A DNA stretch of 64,000 bases from positions 186,001-250,000 of the forward strand of contig CAKMXJ010000011.1 in the NCBI GenBank assembly GCA_928724745.1, read 5' to 3'. A program made the position numbers and the translations under genes. Numbering within the stretch: the first letter of the stretch is position 1; every line of letters starts with the position of its first letter. The DNA is from Anthracocystis setariae. Taxonomy: Eukaryota; Basidiomycota; Ustilaginomycetes; Ustilaginales; Ustilaginaceae. Positions 20,114-31,052 of this stretch are shown piece after piece. A model generated the notes under the pieces. The model was not told where the DNA came from. It was given only the letters and a program-made list of their open reading frames with translations, and did not search any database.

Positions 20114-23100
20114 ATGATTCGTGGCAGTCCAAATGGCACAGACCTATATGGCTCTCGTTCGGACCATCACCGATCTTGCCTACCGACAGCCATGCGGACC
20201 TCGACCTCCAATCCCGGCTTGGAACAGCTACGTCGTAACTTGCAAGACATACACCTACGCGAATCCATGCATCGACCCTACTACCCCTCGCCCCTCTCGC
20301 AGTCTCCATTGCAGGCGTCCATCTCCTCAACATCTCAAACAGCAGCGTCGATTGCCAGTTCGTCTCGCACTACATTAACCACCTCAACCACTCCACCTTC
20401 TTCCTCCTCCCACTTCTCCATCAATCAGGCGTTCAAGGCTCTCACCGATGATGATGTTGCATTCTTCGACCAGATCGTCTCCACCCTGCCGCCCCGCGCT
20501 GCCGACTTCTCGCAGCTCAAGGCGGCGTACACTGCGCATCTACCGGAGGAGCTCCACAGAAGGTACAGCAAAGCAGCGACATCGCGTGGCGACAGTCAGA
20601 TGGACTGGGATGCCCACCTATGGTCCATCTTGCTCAGCCTCGTCAAAGTGAGAGGCAACAACTGGCGAGAACGATGGGATTCCGTCCGCCTTGCATTCGG
20701 CTTGGATCCCCACAGCGGCGATGAAACAGACAATAGCGCAGCTACGCAAAGCACCAATATCAGCAGCTCAACTCAGCAAGAATCGGATCTGGATTCGGAC
20801 GCATCTTCTCAACCACCGCCACAAACCACAAGAGTCATCACAAGGTCACAAGTAGACCTCACGCCCCGATCAACTCGCTTTCGAGACAATGTTCTTCCTG
20901 TTCGTGCGAGTTTAGGCTTACCGAGATCTAGCAGTCCAGTTTCAAGACCGAACATTGGCCACATCCAGTCACTACACGCTTCTTCGCTAGGGTTGGATGA
21001 GGCTACGCCCAGAAGAACATCCCACGTCAACGATCCTATCTCTGCAATCCAAGCTCGTCTCAGTCGTCTCTTGGAGCCGGATGAGCACGAGGACAACAGC
21101 AGCGACACTGACTCGCCGAATTCAATCTCATCGAGACCAGCCTACGACCTAGAAGAGGACCCAGCTCGCAATCATGGTCTGTTTCTGCCGATCGACGCCA
21201 AACGGCGCTTTGACGAGCTGGTTCGCTCGTCGCAATTCGAGAGAACCCGGATGCGAGAGACCCAACAACAGATGCAGGAGCGGCAAGAAGAAGAGCGATA
21301 CAGCGAGCAGCTCGAAGCTGCGGATCGTTGGCGAGCCCGAAATCTACTTGGCATGTGTCTGGCGTGGTGGATTTCACTGGCTCGGCAACAGCTCGAAAAG
21401 AGTCAGAATGCTGCCGCAGCAAGCGACCATGTTACTATCATCAAGGCTTGGGAGCGATGGCGCCAACAAACGGAGAAGAGTCTGGAAGGTAGGAGGATCG
21501 GCGAGAGGACGGACCGAGTTCGATGCATGCTCACTGCCTTTCGGCGCTGGAAGCGTCTCGCTAGCACTGTGGTTGAGCGCAAGGAGGAGCTAAAGAAAGA
21601 GGCGATGCGTGCAGCGTACAACCAAACTTCGTCAAGTGTCAAGAAAAGGTTACTAAACCATGCGTTCGGTATCTGGAACGAGCGGTATTCGATTCGGATC
21701 GCAGACGAGGTTCGACGTCGACATCTCCAGGCTGGCGCATTTGCTCTTTGGCAGATGCGTTGCTCTCACACGCAGCAATTGAAGACATGCGAGAGGATCG
21801 TCGCGATCAAGCACAACCATTCCGTTCTGACAAATGCGTGGGATCGATGGGTAGACCGTGCTGACCAGGTCAAAGCTGTGAACCAATTTCAACACCATCA
21901 CAACCGTCTTTTGGCGCTGGATATGCTTCATGCCTGGCGAAAGGCAACGATGCTGTCAAAGCTCTCGCAGGCATTTGCTGAGCGCAGGCTCAAGCTCGCT
22001 GCGCTAGACGGCTGGAAGCAGGCCCTGGAGCAACGAAGGCTTCGTCGCAAACACCAAGCTCTTGCCGGACGATGGCGAGCTCGGCGACTGAAACAGAATA
22101 CACTGTCCCACTGGCGTCATCGTAATCAGGGCGTTCTCGAGATGCAGCAGCTGGCAGACAAGATCCATAGCGCCAATCGGCAGGATCAGGTATATTCGTT
22201 GTTCCATCGGTGGCAAGTGAAAGCACGGGTGCGACTGCTTGAACGCGTGCGTGCCGTGGGTATCCTGGAACGCTCGTTCAATCGGTGGAAGCAACGCCAC
22301 AGCACGTTGATGTCGAGTCTGCAACAGCGCGAGTCGATCTTGTTACAACGACGGAGTCAAGTTACGGCTTCGGCTTGTCTGCAACGATGGTGGCAGCTTA
22401 CTCGACAGATCCAGGCGCGAGAGGCGGAGGCGGAGGCGCGTCGGAACGAGGTCGTTTGCAATGACTACTTTGTCGCGTGGCGCAATCGGCATCTGCAGCA
22501 ACGGTTGTTGCGCGGAAAGGCGGCAGAGGTGTCCGACTTTTTCACAGCGCGATCGAATTTCCATCGCTGGCGTGGGCGGTTGCGGGAGCGTCGAGCTGAT
22601 GCGAAAGAGGCGGTTCACGACCGTCGTCTTGTCGAGCAGGTGTTTGAGATCTGGCGAGCGCGGGCGGCCAAGCAGCGTCGACTTGCAGGTCTCTTGCATC
22701 AATGGGTCGCACGCAAGGATGAAGCAATGGCGCGAGCGTATTTGAATCAGTGGGTGGCCAAGATCATCCAAGTGCGCAGTCGCGAACTCGAGGTGGTGGA
22801 GGAACGAAAGCGCAAAATGGTTCGAGTTGCATTTTATGCGTGGATCGAAGCGTGTTTGCGCCACGACGATCTTCTCGCTCTGATGAACAGCTATATCGAT
22901 GTCAAGGAGGAGGAGCGTAAGAGGAGTGCTTTCGGCCATTGGTTGACGCTGGCTCGCGAGACTAGGAAGAGGAGGGAGCAGGCCGAGTCGTTCCAACTTG
23001 CTGCGGGGAGGAGGCTGGTGGCGAGGAGTCTGGAGATTTGGAGGGATAGGGTGCGGGAGAGGGCGTTGGGGATGCACGAGTACGAGATGCTGATGCGACG

Positions 23101-23587
23101 ACAACGGTTGGCGATGCAGTGGGCTTTAGACACGTGGCAGGCCAAGACAAGAGTGTTGCCAGCGGTACGCATGCGCAACATGGCGCTCAAACGCACAGCT
23201 TTCGGTAGGTGGACGACGAACCTCCCGCTGGCCAAGGCGGTGCGGTTCGAAAGGGCAGGCAAGCTGCAGCGTGCGTGGGCGGTGTGGATGGATCGATGGC
23301 GGGCAAGGAAGCAGCTGCGTGCGGCTACGCGGTTTGGTGCCGGGAGTATCAGTATGCAGAGGTTGAGGACGCTGTCGGCGGCAGCAAATAGGTCGTCGTC
23401 GCCTTCAGTGCCAAGCTCTTCATCGCCGATACGTCTAGCAGCCCTACTGCCGCCTGCGGAGCACATGATGGACTCGCCATCGACGAGAACGAGACGATCA
23501 GCAAAGTACGTCCAGCGAGAGGAGGAGAAGGATAGGACTCATCAAGTAAGTGGAAGCGCTCAGTCTCGTCGACAAGTCCAGAAATGA
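20114..23587 (+). CDS. sfi1: Sfi1-like centrin-binding spindle pole protein
   Basis: The first in-frame ATG (MIRGSPNGTDLY) gives 1,157 residues; the frame itself opens at a GTG 51 bp earlier. The N-terminal third is Ser/Thr-rich and disordered. From about residue 400 to 1090 there is a long series of helical repeats with the Sfi1 pattern, hydrophobic-x2-W-x2-[R/K] about every 30-35 residues, for example FHRWQVKA, FNRWKQR, LQRWWQL, FEIWRARA and FGRWTTN. In yeast and animals such repeats each bind a centrin/Cdc31 molecule and form the filament of the spindle pole body half-bridge, needed for its duplication. Low sequence conservation outside the repeat pattern is usual for this family. It converges with trs120, with 71 bp between the stop codons. 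Confidence 0.85.
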   Translation: MIRGSPNGTDLYGSRSDHHRSCLPTAMRTSTSNPGLEQLRRNLQDIHLRESMHRPYYPSPLSQSPLQASISSTSQTAASIASSSRTTLTTSTTPPSSSSHFSINQAFKALTDDDVAFFDQIVSTLPPRAADFSQLKAAYTAHLPEELHRRYSKAATSRGDSQMDWDAHLWSILLSLVKVRGNNWRERWDSVRLAFGLDPHSGDETDNSAATQSTNISSSTQQESDLDSDASSQPPPQTTRVITRSQVDLTPRSTRFRDNVLPVRASLGLPRSSSPVSRPNIGHIQSLHASSLGLDEATPRRTSHVNDPISAIQARLSRLLEPDEHEDNSSDTDSPNSISSRPAYDLEEDPARNHGLFLPIDAKRRFDELVRSSQFERTRMRETQQQMQERQEEERYSEQLEAADRWRARNLLGMCLAWWISLARQQLEKSQNAAAASDHVTIIKAWERWRQQTEKSLEGRRIGERTDRVRCMLTAFRRWKRLASTVVERKEELKKEAMRAAYNQTSSSVKKRLLNHAFGIWNERYSIRIADEVRRRHLQAGAFALWQMRCSHTQQLKTCERIVAIKHNHSVLTNAWDRWVDRADQVKAVNQFQHHHNRLLALDMLHAWRKATMLSKLSQAFAERRLKLAALDGWKQALEQRRLRRKHQALAGRWRARRLKQNTLSHWRHRNQGVLEMQQLADKIHSANRQDQVYSLFHRWQVKARVRLLERVRAVGILERSFNRWKQRHSTLMSSLQQRESILLQRRSQVTASACLQRWWQLTRQIQAREAEAEARRNEVVCNDYFVAWRNRHLQQRLLRGKAAEVSDFFTARSNFHRWRGRLRERRADAKEAVHDRRLVEQVFEIWRARAAKQRRLAGLLHQWVARKDEAMARAYLNQWVAKIIQVRSRELEVVEERKRKMVRVAFYAWIEACLRHDDLLALMNSYIDVKEEERKRSAFGHWLTLARETRKRREQAESFQLAAGRRLVARSLEIWRDRVRERALGMHEYEMLMRRQRLAMQWALDTWQAKTRVLPAVRMRNMALKRTAFGRWTTNLPLAKAVRFERAGKLQRAWAVWMDRWRARKQLRAATRFGAGSISMQRLRTLSAAANRSSSPSVPSSSSPIRLAALLPPAEHMMDSPSTRTRRSAKYVQREEEKDRTHQVSGSAQSRRQVQK

Positions 23588-23658
23588 AGTGTTCCTTCCA
23601 CAGCCACAGACATGATTGCAAACGAGAGCGAGAATTGAGGAGGGTCGACGTGCGGATG

Positions 23659-26600
23659 TTAGACAGCAGGAGCGACCGAGACGGTATGCATGGTACTTAC
23701 GAACTCGACCCTGTCGTCGACACGTGCAGCCACCACCTCATCTACAGTGACCAAAAACCCGAACCTTCCTGGGGATAAGAACGTAACCCTCCATTTGACC
23801 TCCTTCTCCTCCCCTCTCTCCAGACCCCTTTCGAGCCCCTTCTTGCATGCGGTCAAAGTGCCATCGCTGATGATCACCGAGTCGATCAAACCGACATCGT
23901 TGGCTGCCCCAGCAGCAGGCCCAACGGGCACGAGTCGGATGAGCGGTTGAATGCGTCTGGGCAGTCGGTTTGTGATCTTGGCTACAACTGTGGTGAAGGT
24001 CTCGGCAACCACCGGTTCGCCTTGATTGAATGTCAATTCGAGCTTGATCGCGTCTTTCTCGAGACAGCCCAATCCGAAATCGTCCAAAGTCAACCCTCCG
24101 CCGGAACTGACCCCGCGCAGGATGATACTTCCACTTCTAATGCCCTCCTCTATGCCTTGTGGAACTCCGGAGATGAAAGGCGGGGAAGAATCGGAAGACG
24201 GTAGAGTCCTCCATGCACCACGCAGGCGTTTGAAAAGCGCCTCGCGGTACCAAAACTGCTTCCTGATTCGTCTATCTTCCTCGGGCGAGAGGGTGACCTT
24301 GGAAACGATGAATTGTCGGCTGGCAGCCTCAGTCCAGATCGACGGGATGGCCGGGAAGCTGGCCCCATTTTCCTGGTCCGCCGTGTCGGTTGAGGCGCTG
24401 ACCGGCTTGCCAGTGCGTGGATCGAGCTCGATACGTGGCTGCGGGAGGACGACTTTGGTGGTGCTCCCTGCGCGTAACATGCGGTAAAAGACGAGAGGAG
24501 CCACGCCACCCGTGTTGAGACTGAACTGCAGTAAAACATCCTCCCTGTGGACGTTAAACACGTCGAGACTCACGAGGCAGTATTCAGAATCGTCGAGCTC
24601 CTCTTCGGGTTGCACTTGCACTGCCTCGGCTTCGCCTCCCACTTCCGCTTTCACGTCGTCTCCAATTTGACCTGGCGCAGACGCAGAGGTCTTCCAAAGA
24701 GAAGACAGCGCGTCAGAAGAAGTAAGACACTCTTCCGTCAGTCTCGTCGCCTCGGCTGGCCTCAGCGGAGCTACCTTCAATCCGCTCACTACCACTACAG
24801 GATGAACCGTGATCCCAAAAGGCACATCGACCTTCCTCACCGAGAACTTTCCCCCTCCAAGCCCACTCTGCAGCCGCTCTTTATCGACATATCCATACTC
24901 CACCGTCACCATCGCCTCGGTGCATCCCGCCTTGCCCCGCACTTCGATCGGCACCACGCTGCTCTGCCCAGGCTCGATCCTGATCTCTCTGATCACACTC
25001 GACGACAACGAAGAGAGCACGGTCTGATGCACCAAATCCCACTCGACCTCGTAAACGTCTTGCGGGAGCAGCTCTGCTTCGGTCAGGGCTCGTTTTGCTG
25101 TCTCGCTCGCATCATCCCTAAACGACAGCCGGACGTAGTTCACCTCCATGGTGGAAGAAAGGTTGACCAGTTCGAGATGGATGGTCTCGGTCTCTCCCTC
25201 GTACATGTCAAGGCCGCCGAGCGGTTCGAGCTCGGGACAGAACGCACCTATCAACGGCTGTGCGGGCACGATAGGGACTGTCAGCCATTTCCCACCTTCA
25301 ATGCCGGTCGGAGCAACGGAGCCGAATTTCTGCTTGATGACTGAACTCCTCGCCTCGAGACCCGAGACCTTGAGACGTACTTTGCGATCGTCGTTCTCGG
25401 CCGCCTGTTTCCTCCGCATTTTCGAGTTGTCCTCGTCGTAAATGGGCAGCAAGAAGGTCTCAGACTCGGTGCATCCGCCAGCGAGAGTGAGCGTGACGCC
25501 CTTGACCAGCATCGTTCCGAGCTCCCTCGCTGTTGCGGCCAGACGGACGGTCTGGAACGAGAGCGACGGAATGGAGACTCTCTCGACTTCCTCAGTTTCA
25601 AAACCTGCTCCCTCACCGACCAGCTTGACGCTGTCGATATGCAAATCGACCGCAAAAGGATTCTGCAGCGTCGCCATCACGTAGATCTTTTCCCCCTGGA
25701 CCCCAACCAACTTGCCCTTCCCGCCCGCTACGGCTCCACCGTGATTCCAGAAGAACGGATTGTTGAGCCCCGCCTCGCCTTGCTCTCCCTCGGTTTCCCC
25801 TTCGGTTGTGTTCTCGAGCAGCTTGACATCGCGCTCGAAGGTCAGTCGGTCGTCGTGAAGCGGGACAAGTTCGAGACTGCAGAGCGGCTCGGGCGGGCCC
25901 CAGTACTTGACAGACAATTCCTGGGCTCCAGCCCATCGCGCAGACTGGATGCTGCGCTGCATGCCAATCATGAGCTCTCTCTGCTCCTCGGCGTCGAGCG
26001 AGGCGTAAAAATCGCGCAGGAGAATGGCTGAGAAGAATGCCATCCCCACATATTCAGCTAGCAGTTCTGCGATTGAGATGGTTTCTTTGAGCAGCGCAAT
26101 CTGCTGTTCCTTCCACCCGAAGGAGGCTTCGTTGGCCCTTTCGAGCCGACTCGAGAGCGGCACCTGCGAATGGGGAGGCGTCTTCCATTCCTCCCCATCA
26201 CCCAAAGCGGGCGAAGTGTAGGCACTCCTCAGCCCTTCCGATGCTTTGGACAAAATGTGGTAGTGAGGGATGTTTTGCAGGGGATCGACTTCGACATGGA
26301 TTCCGTACGTCTCACAAATCTGCATCGCCAGCACCAACACTGCCTCGGGGCCTCGACTAAGGCAGTCGTGAGTAGTTTGCGCAACTATGTTGCCCACCAA
26401 CTCGTGCGCCTCCTTTCCGAAATGCTGCTGCTGGAGGATCGGTAGCGAGGCTGTGGTGGGTGCTTTGGTGTTGAGCCTCTTGGCCTTGACCAGCAGGGCG
26501 ACAATGGTGCTCTGCAGATGCCGCAGCAGATGTGCTTCGCGCCGCGAGAAGCCGATACAGCCAAAGATGGCGGTGAGCGTGCCAAGAAGTGTGATCTGGT

Positions 26601-28491
26601 CCGTGGGCTTCAGTGCGACGATCGAATGTGTGAGTGCGGAAGACGCGGCAGCAGCGATCTCGTGCCGAGCAATCCCTGATTCTGCCGTCATGTGCAGATA
26701 CATGGCATTCGTCGGCTTGTTCTCAGCCAGGCTCGGCGGTACTCCACCATACACGAGTTGGTCAAAACACTCGCCATTCCAGCCTCCACTGGCCCATACT
26801 GCCAGGAGGAACCTAGCATACTGCGCACATGCTCCGGCATGGATCAACGGATGCGTATAGTCCCTGGGCGAGTCGTTGGTGACCGACTTGGCTGGCTCGA
26901 GGAGGACACTGGGTGGAGCCAAACATTTGGAGTAGATAACAATGGCGATTGTGTAGGCTTCCGCGATCTCTCCCCAACTCTGCTTGGCGTGAGGGCGAGC
27001 GATGCCGTCTTTCTCTTTATCCTTGTCCTTGTCTTTGGCATCTTTGGTCCATGGGAGGTCGAAGCACGGTGCTTTCTCTAGCACGACGCCTCCCATCCTT
27101 GATGCCAGGACTCTAGCAACGGAGAAGCCCTCGAGCGCGCTCGCGAACCACACAGCGTCCTGACCCCCCGCCAGCGCCCGCTCTTTGCCCAGCGCAGTGA
27201 GCGCGGCCGCATAATTTTCGAGCGCATCCCATAGGTTTCCGGAGAGAAGATGGAGATCTGCTTTGACCTTGGCGTACCTGCCTGTCCCCATCGGGCCAGC
27301 ACCAACGGCGGAAGTGACCCTTTTGGTTGACTTTTTGTTCACGTTTGCGGCGAGGATCTTGCTCCGTGTCGAGTTCTCCGAAGTGGGCGAAGCAGTTTTG
27401 GGCGAGCCCGAGCCGAGATCAAACGGTTGTGACCCACCGCCGATTGCGCTCGAAGGGCGTGACGAAGTTGGTGTTGACATACCTGTACTTTCGCCAGAGC
27501 TGCTGAAGGCGTTGAAGAGGCTCGAAGCTCTGCTCGCTGCGGCCGTGGCAGCTGTGTTGGTCTTGCTCAGCCAGGAGCCAGTTGAAGCTGAAGAGGAGTT
27601 GGTGGAGGATCGATTGGGTGTGATTCCATCTAGAGTTTCTCTCGGCGTTTCGAGCGGCGTACCTTCTAGACCTGTAACAATGCTGTCTAGCCCGTCAAGA
27701 ATATTGGCCACTAGCTCGGAAAGGAGCGTCTTGAGGTAGAACCGAACGTCCTTTCCATCTTTGCGGACGGCAGGGAAGATGATCAGGCCTCCATCTCTAT
27801 GTCCCGAGAATCCTGGTGAGTCGCCGAGTGTTGGCGTCTGAGGAGATGGCGGCGCCTTCAGATTGTCCGCTTTGCCGTTGTCCGCACTGGTGAGACCTTG
27901 TTCCGTATGCGCTTGCGAAAGAGGCGAGCTCGGTCTCTGTTTGTCCGCATTTACCTTTGCTGCGATGACGTCTTTGATCGAGCTCAAGTCGACCGTCTCA
28001 GGTCTCCTTGCTCCTGAATCAAACCCGAACACCCTATGCACGAGCGCTCCCGGATGCAACTCGCGCAACGCTCCTGGCGCACTCTCCAGCTCCACCCTCT
28101 GCACAGCATTGTTCGTGTAGGTCGCGAGCCCCAAAGCGCCGAGTACCTGGCGGTGCATGTTGAATGGCGCTAAGAATGCATGATCTGGATCATAGCTCGT
28201 GACGAAAGAAAGGTGGACTTCGCCGGTTTGTAGGATGGGAGAGGGGGAGCTGGAGCTGGAGCTGGAGGCGGTGGATGCGGCGGCAGCGCGGCGTCTCGCA
28301 GCGCAGGAGGCGGGGAGGTCAGCTAAGCGAATAGTTTCAAAAGAGCGAATGTAGTCGCACCACTTGGCAAAGTCTATCTCGGAGATATCACCGACGGGGG
28401 CGAGAAGGATACGGAGCTTAGCATGGTCGATGAAGCTGCGGCCACCGATGGGTGACGGGGTAGGGGCAGCCGGATGGTGTTGAGAAGCCAT
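23659..28491 (-). CDS. trs120: TRAPPII complex subunit Trs120 (TRAPPC9)
   Basis: This is a 1,610-residue protein starting MASQHHPAAP. The N-terminal segment FIDHAKLRILLAPVGDIS followed by FAKWCDYIRSFETIRLADLP is the characteristic Trs120 start. Helical alpha-solenoid-like regions follow (about 380-830), and the C-terminal half is rich in beta-strand, Ig-like segments (about 850-1600), as in TRAPPC9. TRAPPII is a guanine-nucleotide exchange complex for Ypt31/Rab11 at the late Golgi; Trs120 is one of its TRAPPII-specific subunits. Ser/Thr-rich inserts (for example around 290-370) and a short Lys/Asp run KDKDKDKEKD near 480 are likely disordered lineage insertions. The length exceeds the yeast protein (about 1,289), and no frameshift is seen. 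Confidence 0.9.
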   Translation of the reverse strand: MASQHHPAAPTPSPIGGRSFIDHAKLRILLAPVGDISEIDFAKWCDYIRSFETIRLADLPASCAARRRAAAASTASSSSSSSPSPILQTGEVHLSFVTSYDPDHAFLAPFNMHRQVLGALGLATYTNNAVQRVELESAPGALRELHPGALVHRVFGFDSGARRPETVDLSSIKDVIAAKVNADKQRPSSPLSQAHTEQGLTSADNGKADNLKAPPSPQTPTLGDSPGFSGHRDGGLIIFPAVRKDGKDVRFYLKTLLSELVANILDGLDSIVTGLEGTPLETPRETLDGITPNRSSTNSSSASTGSWLSKTNTAATAAASRASSLFNAFSSSGESTGMSTPTSSRPSSAIGGGSQPFDLGSGSPKTASPTSENSTRSKILAANVNKKSTKRVTSAVGAGPMGTGRYAKVKADLHLLSGNLWDALENYAAALTALGKERALAGGQDAVWFASALEGFSVARVLASRMGGVVLEKAPCFDLPWTKDAKDKDKDKEKDGIARPHAKQSWGEIAEAYTIAIVIYSKCLAPPSVLLEPAKSVTNDSPRDYTHPLIHAGACAQYARFLLAVWASGGWNGECFDQLVYGGVPPSLAENKPTNAMYLHMTAESGIARHEIAAAASSALTHSIVALKPTDQITLLGTLTAIFGCIGFSRREAHLLRHLQSTIVALLVKAKRLNTKAPTTASLPILQQQHFGKEAHELVGNIVAQTTHDCLSRGPEAVLVLAMQICETYGIHVEVDPLQNIPHYHILSKASEGLRSAYTSPALGDGEEWKTPPHSQVPLSSRLERANEASFGWKEQQIALLKETISIAELLAEYVGMAFFSAILLRDFYASLDAEEQRELMIGMQRSIQSARWAGAQELSVKYWGPPEPLCSLELVPLHDDRLTFERDVKLLENTTEGETEGEQGEAGLNNPFFWNHGGAVAGGKGKLVGVQGEKIYVMATLQNPFAVDLHIDSVKLVGEGAGFETEEVERVSIPSLSFQTVRLAATARELGTMLVKGVTLTLAGGCTESETFLLPIYDEDNSKMRRKQAAENDDRKVRLKVSGLEARSSVIKQKFGSVAPTGIEGGKWLTVPIVPAQPLIGAFCPELEPLGGLDMYEGETETIHLELVNLSSTMEVNYVRLSFRDDASETAKRALTEAELLPQDVYEVEWDLVHQTVLSSLSSSVIREIRIEPGQSSVVPIEVRGKAGCTEAMVTVEYGYVDKERLQSGLGGGKFSVRKVDVPFGITVHPVVVVSGLKVAPLRPAEATRLTEECLTSSDALSSLWKTSASAPGQIGDDVKAEVGGEAEAVQVQPEEELDDSEYCLVSLDVFNVHREDVLLQFSLNTGGVAPLVFYRMLRAGSTTKVVLPQPRIELDPRTGKPVSASTDTADQENGASFPAIPSIWTEAASRQFIVSKVTLSPEEDRRIRKQFWYREALFKRLRGAWRTLPSSDSSPPFISGVPQGIEEGIRSGSIILRGVSSGGGLTLDDFGLGCLEKDAIKLELTFNQGEPVVAETFTTVVAKITNRLPRRIQPLIRLVPVGPAAGAANDVGLIDSVIISDGTLTACKKGLERGLERGEEKEVKWRVTFLSPGRFGFLVTVDEVVAARVDDRVEFVSTMHTVSVAPAV

Positions 28492-28882
28492 GCTGAGGGC
28501 TCAGCTCAGCTCCACGAGACGGTGAGCTCGGATTCGGTGTGGAGCTGGTGAAATCAGGGCTGAAGTGTGACTGGTCGCAGGTGATGGTGAGTTGAAGAAG
28601 AAGAAAAGGAGGAGGACATGGGACATGTTGAGGCGTGTGTGGAGTGTGTGGAGCAAATTCGATGAACCGTGCGGCCCATTTTTCTGCTTGTTAGATTCCT
28701 CTTTTGCGCCTCTAGACACCGCTGCCACTGACTCGAATTCCTTGTCCCTCAAGTTGGTCTCACTCGGCTCAGTTTACGGCTCATTCAGCTGGACTGTAAT
28801 CACACCTTGCCTTGGTGACACCGTCTTGCACGCATGTAAGATTAGAGAGGTGACTAGGCTATAGAATGCTATTGTACAGAAT
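28492..28882. promoter_or_regulatory. trs120 upstream region
   Basis: These 391 bp lie between the trs120 ATG and the stop of the RMND1-like gene, both on the minus strand. It should contain the trs120 promoter and the 3' end of the neighbouring transcript. A pyrimidine-rich tract (minus strand, near 28590-28615) is typical of fungal promoters. Confidence 0.4.
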
Positions 28883-30439
28883 TTAAACGAGATGAGGCTT
28901 CGCCTCGCTCGGTACCACGGTCACGCCGCCATCCAGCGGTACGGGCGGCGGCTGCAAGCTTGTGCTGGGCAGGAAATAGCCGGCCATTGCGTTCCACCAA
29001 TTGGCGACACCCTCGGAAGTGGGTACCCATCCGTGACCCACCAAAGCCATGCCAGCCTCGAACGCAATCAAGCCAATGATGATGAGCTCCATCCTATGTG
29101 TCGTCTTCTCGGTCAACAATGCCCTGATTACACCCAGTAGATTTTCGCAGTGATCAAGCTTCTCATTGAGCGTCTCGAACCTCTGTCCGATATCAAGGTT
29201 GTGGCAGATGGTTCTGTAGTGATCCTCCATCTTGGAATTTTCCCAATAAACCTCGGGTTCGTCGTAGAAATTGTCGCGGTCGAGGTTGGCGGTCTGTCGG
29301 AGACGCAGGAGGGTTCCGGTGTGTTTGATTGTGGTGGTACGCGAGAGGGGGACGGAGCCAGTGGACTCGAGTTGGGAAGGTAGTGAGGTGAGTGTGGAGA
29401 GGAATCGGGAGAGGACGACTTCTTGAACCGAGAGACGGGCGGAGCGCGCAAGTCCTTGGGAGAAGGCGAGACGAGCAAGGATCGGCGTCCATTCGCTGCC
29501 GAAGGATGTGTAGGGTGTCGAGCTTGACATGGTCGACGGGGATGGAGAGGATTGGTGGGATTCTTGGTCCGACTCCAAGGCTGTCTCATCGGCGAAGGAA
29601 TCGCTTTCAGCGTCGAGCGATTTGGGAGGTTGACCGATGACGATGATGTCGCCCTGAACACGAGTTGGTTGGGAGGAAGCGTAGAGATAGTCCATCGCTT
29701 CGTCTCCGATCTGGGGATACCGTCCAAGTTCGACCTTGATTTTCGAATCGCGACCTTGAATTACGCTGCGGAGGAAGCGTTGACTTTGCTCCTGGTCGAG
29801 GCCCCACGTGACATAGGAGCCTGAGCGGAAGATGAAGACCTCTCCCCTGCCGGCTGAGACGCCATCGCCTGCTGAGCCTGAAGCCGATGTCGAGCTTCCG
29901 GAAGAAGGGATGGGCCATTGAGGGATGTGAATCACCTCGTTGTCCTCGAAGATCTGATAATTGGGTGGCAACCTGCCGGACGTGATGAGTTCGTTGAAGG
30001 AATACGTGTTGGCAGTGGCCCACGCATACACTTGACCAGTTGTTGGCTCGGGCAGCGTCTGTCGCAAAGCTTTGGAAGCTTGGGCCTTGGCTCGAGCCGA
30101 TGCAGTCTTGGTAGGAGCTACATTGTTCTTGCGCGACATGGCCTTGACAATCTGTGGAGGCAAGTTAAGGGTGATGGAACCACCGCCTGCAGTCCCCTTG
30201 TTGGGAGGATTGTACGAGATCGAGACTGGTTTGGAAGCTGTCGAGGAAGCTGAGGAGGAGGAGGACACAGTGCTGCGAGCCGGGGGCGTAGATTCGGAAG
30301 CTTCCAGTTTTTGTGCCGACTCATCGTTGCGAGCTCGGATGGTGGCCGATGACGAGATCAACCTTGACGTAGGCGCACAAGATAAAGCGCGAACTCTCGT
30401 TGCCGTCCTGACAGAGGAAAAGCAAGCTGAACGCAGCAT
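28883..30439 (-). CDS. RMND1/Mrx10-like mitochondrial protein (DUF155)
   Basis: The start chosen is the internal ATG of MLRSACFSSVRTATRVRALS, because it gives a good Arg/Ser-rich mitochondrial presequence; a longer frame opens at 30547. The protein is 518 residues. The DUF155 (RMD1/RMND1) domain spans roughly 130-440, with VYAWATANTYSFNEL, FIFRSGSYVTWGL and YWENSKMEDHYRTICHNLDI. A hydrophobic segment near the C-terminus (MELIIIGLIAFEAGMALVGH, about 445-465) fits the inner-membrane anchor seen in the family. Human RMND1 and yeast Mrx10 associate with mitochondrial translation. The Rmd1/Sif cytosolic branch of the family is an alternative, but the presequence favours the mitochondrial branch. 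Confidence 0.85.
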   Translation of the reverse strand: MLRSACFSSVRTATRVRALSCAPTSRLISSSATIRARNDESAQKLEASESTPPARSTVSSSSSASSTASKPVSISYNPPNKGTAGGGSITLNLPPQIVKAMSRKNNVAPTKTASARAKAQASKALRQTLPEPTTGQVYAWATANTYSFNELITSGRLPPNYQIFEDNEVIHIPQWPIPSSGSSTSASGSAGDGVSAGRGEVFIFRSGSYVTWGLDQEQSQRFLRSVIQGRDSKIKVELGRYPQIGDEAMDYLYASSQPTRVQGDIIVIGQPPKSLDAESDSFADETALESDQESHQSSPSPSTMSSSTPYTSFGSEWTPILARLAFSQGLARSARLSVQEVVLSRFLSTLTSLPSQLESTGSVPLSRTTTIKHTGTLLRLRQTANLDRDNFYDEPEVYWENSKMEDHYRTICHNLDIGQRFETLNEKLDHCENLLGVIRALLTEKTTHRMELIIIGLIAFEAGMALVGHGWVPTSEGVANWWNAMAGYFLPSTSLQPPPVPLDGGVTVVPSEAKPHLV

Positions 30440-31052
30440 TCTGACGGCGGTGCGGTGCGGATCAAGTGAAGAGCCGGTAGGGAAGTAAGGACGTTGGAAG
30501 CAAGAAAAAAAAAGCTGAGCTGCCAAGTTCCGGTTACGTCGATTCACATTTTTACCGAATTCCGAACGAGACAGAGCAGAAGTGGAGAAGAGGAGGGTTA
30601 TCTGCTATCTCCCGATCTGAAAAACGAGCACCGCCAAAAATCGAGGCATCGTCAAGCCGAACGGGAAACCCGCGTTTCCTTCTGTTTAGGCCGACCGGGA
30701 AGCACAGCCCGAGTGAGCCAAAGCGTGGGTGGCTGGCCTCGGCCCAACCGACGTTGTCGAGTACAGTAAGAGGCGACGTAGTATTAATAAGGCAGTGAAA
30801 AGTAGTGTGTTGGTGTGGAGCAACCGAGGCTCCAAGGCTGCAAGGCCGCATCTCGATTCCACGCCATCGGACCATCCTGTCTCAGAACAACATCATACCC
30901 GCCTAACATTTCATTTGGCCCATCCATTCGGCGTCACCGACTCGCAACCACCTGACGAGCGGCATGCGGTCGTAACCGCGCGTGCTACATCTTCTTTGTC
31001 TTCCACGCTCTCGGATCGATCCCTCAGTGCTAGCAGCGCCTATCGGTCAGAG
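30440..31052. promoter_or_regulatory. Divergent promoter region, RMND1-like / akr1
   Basis: The two genes point away from each other, so both promoters lie here. The akr1 frame extends upstream into this region only through a GTG codon at 30729, without an ATG, and is treated as non-coding. Confidence 0.45.
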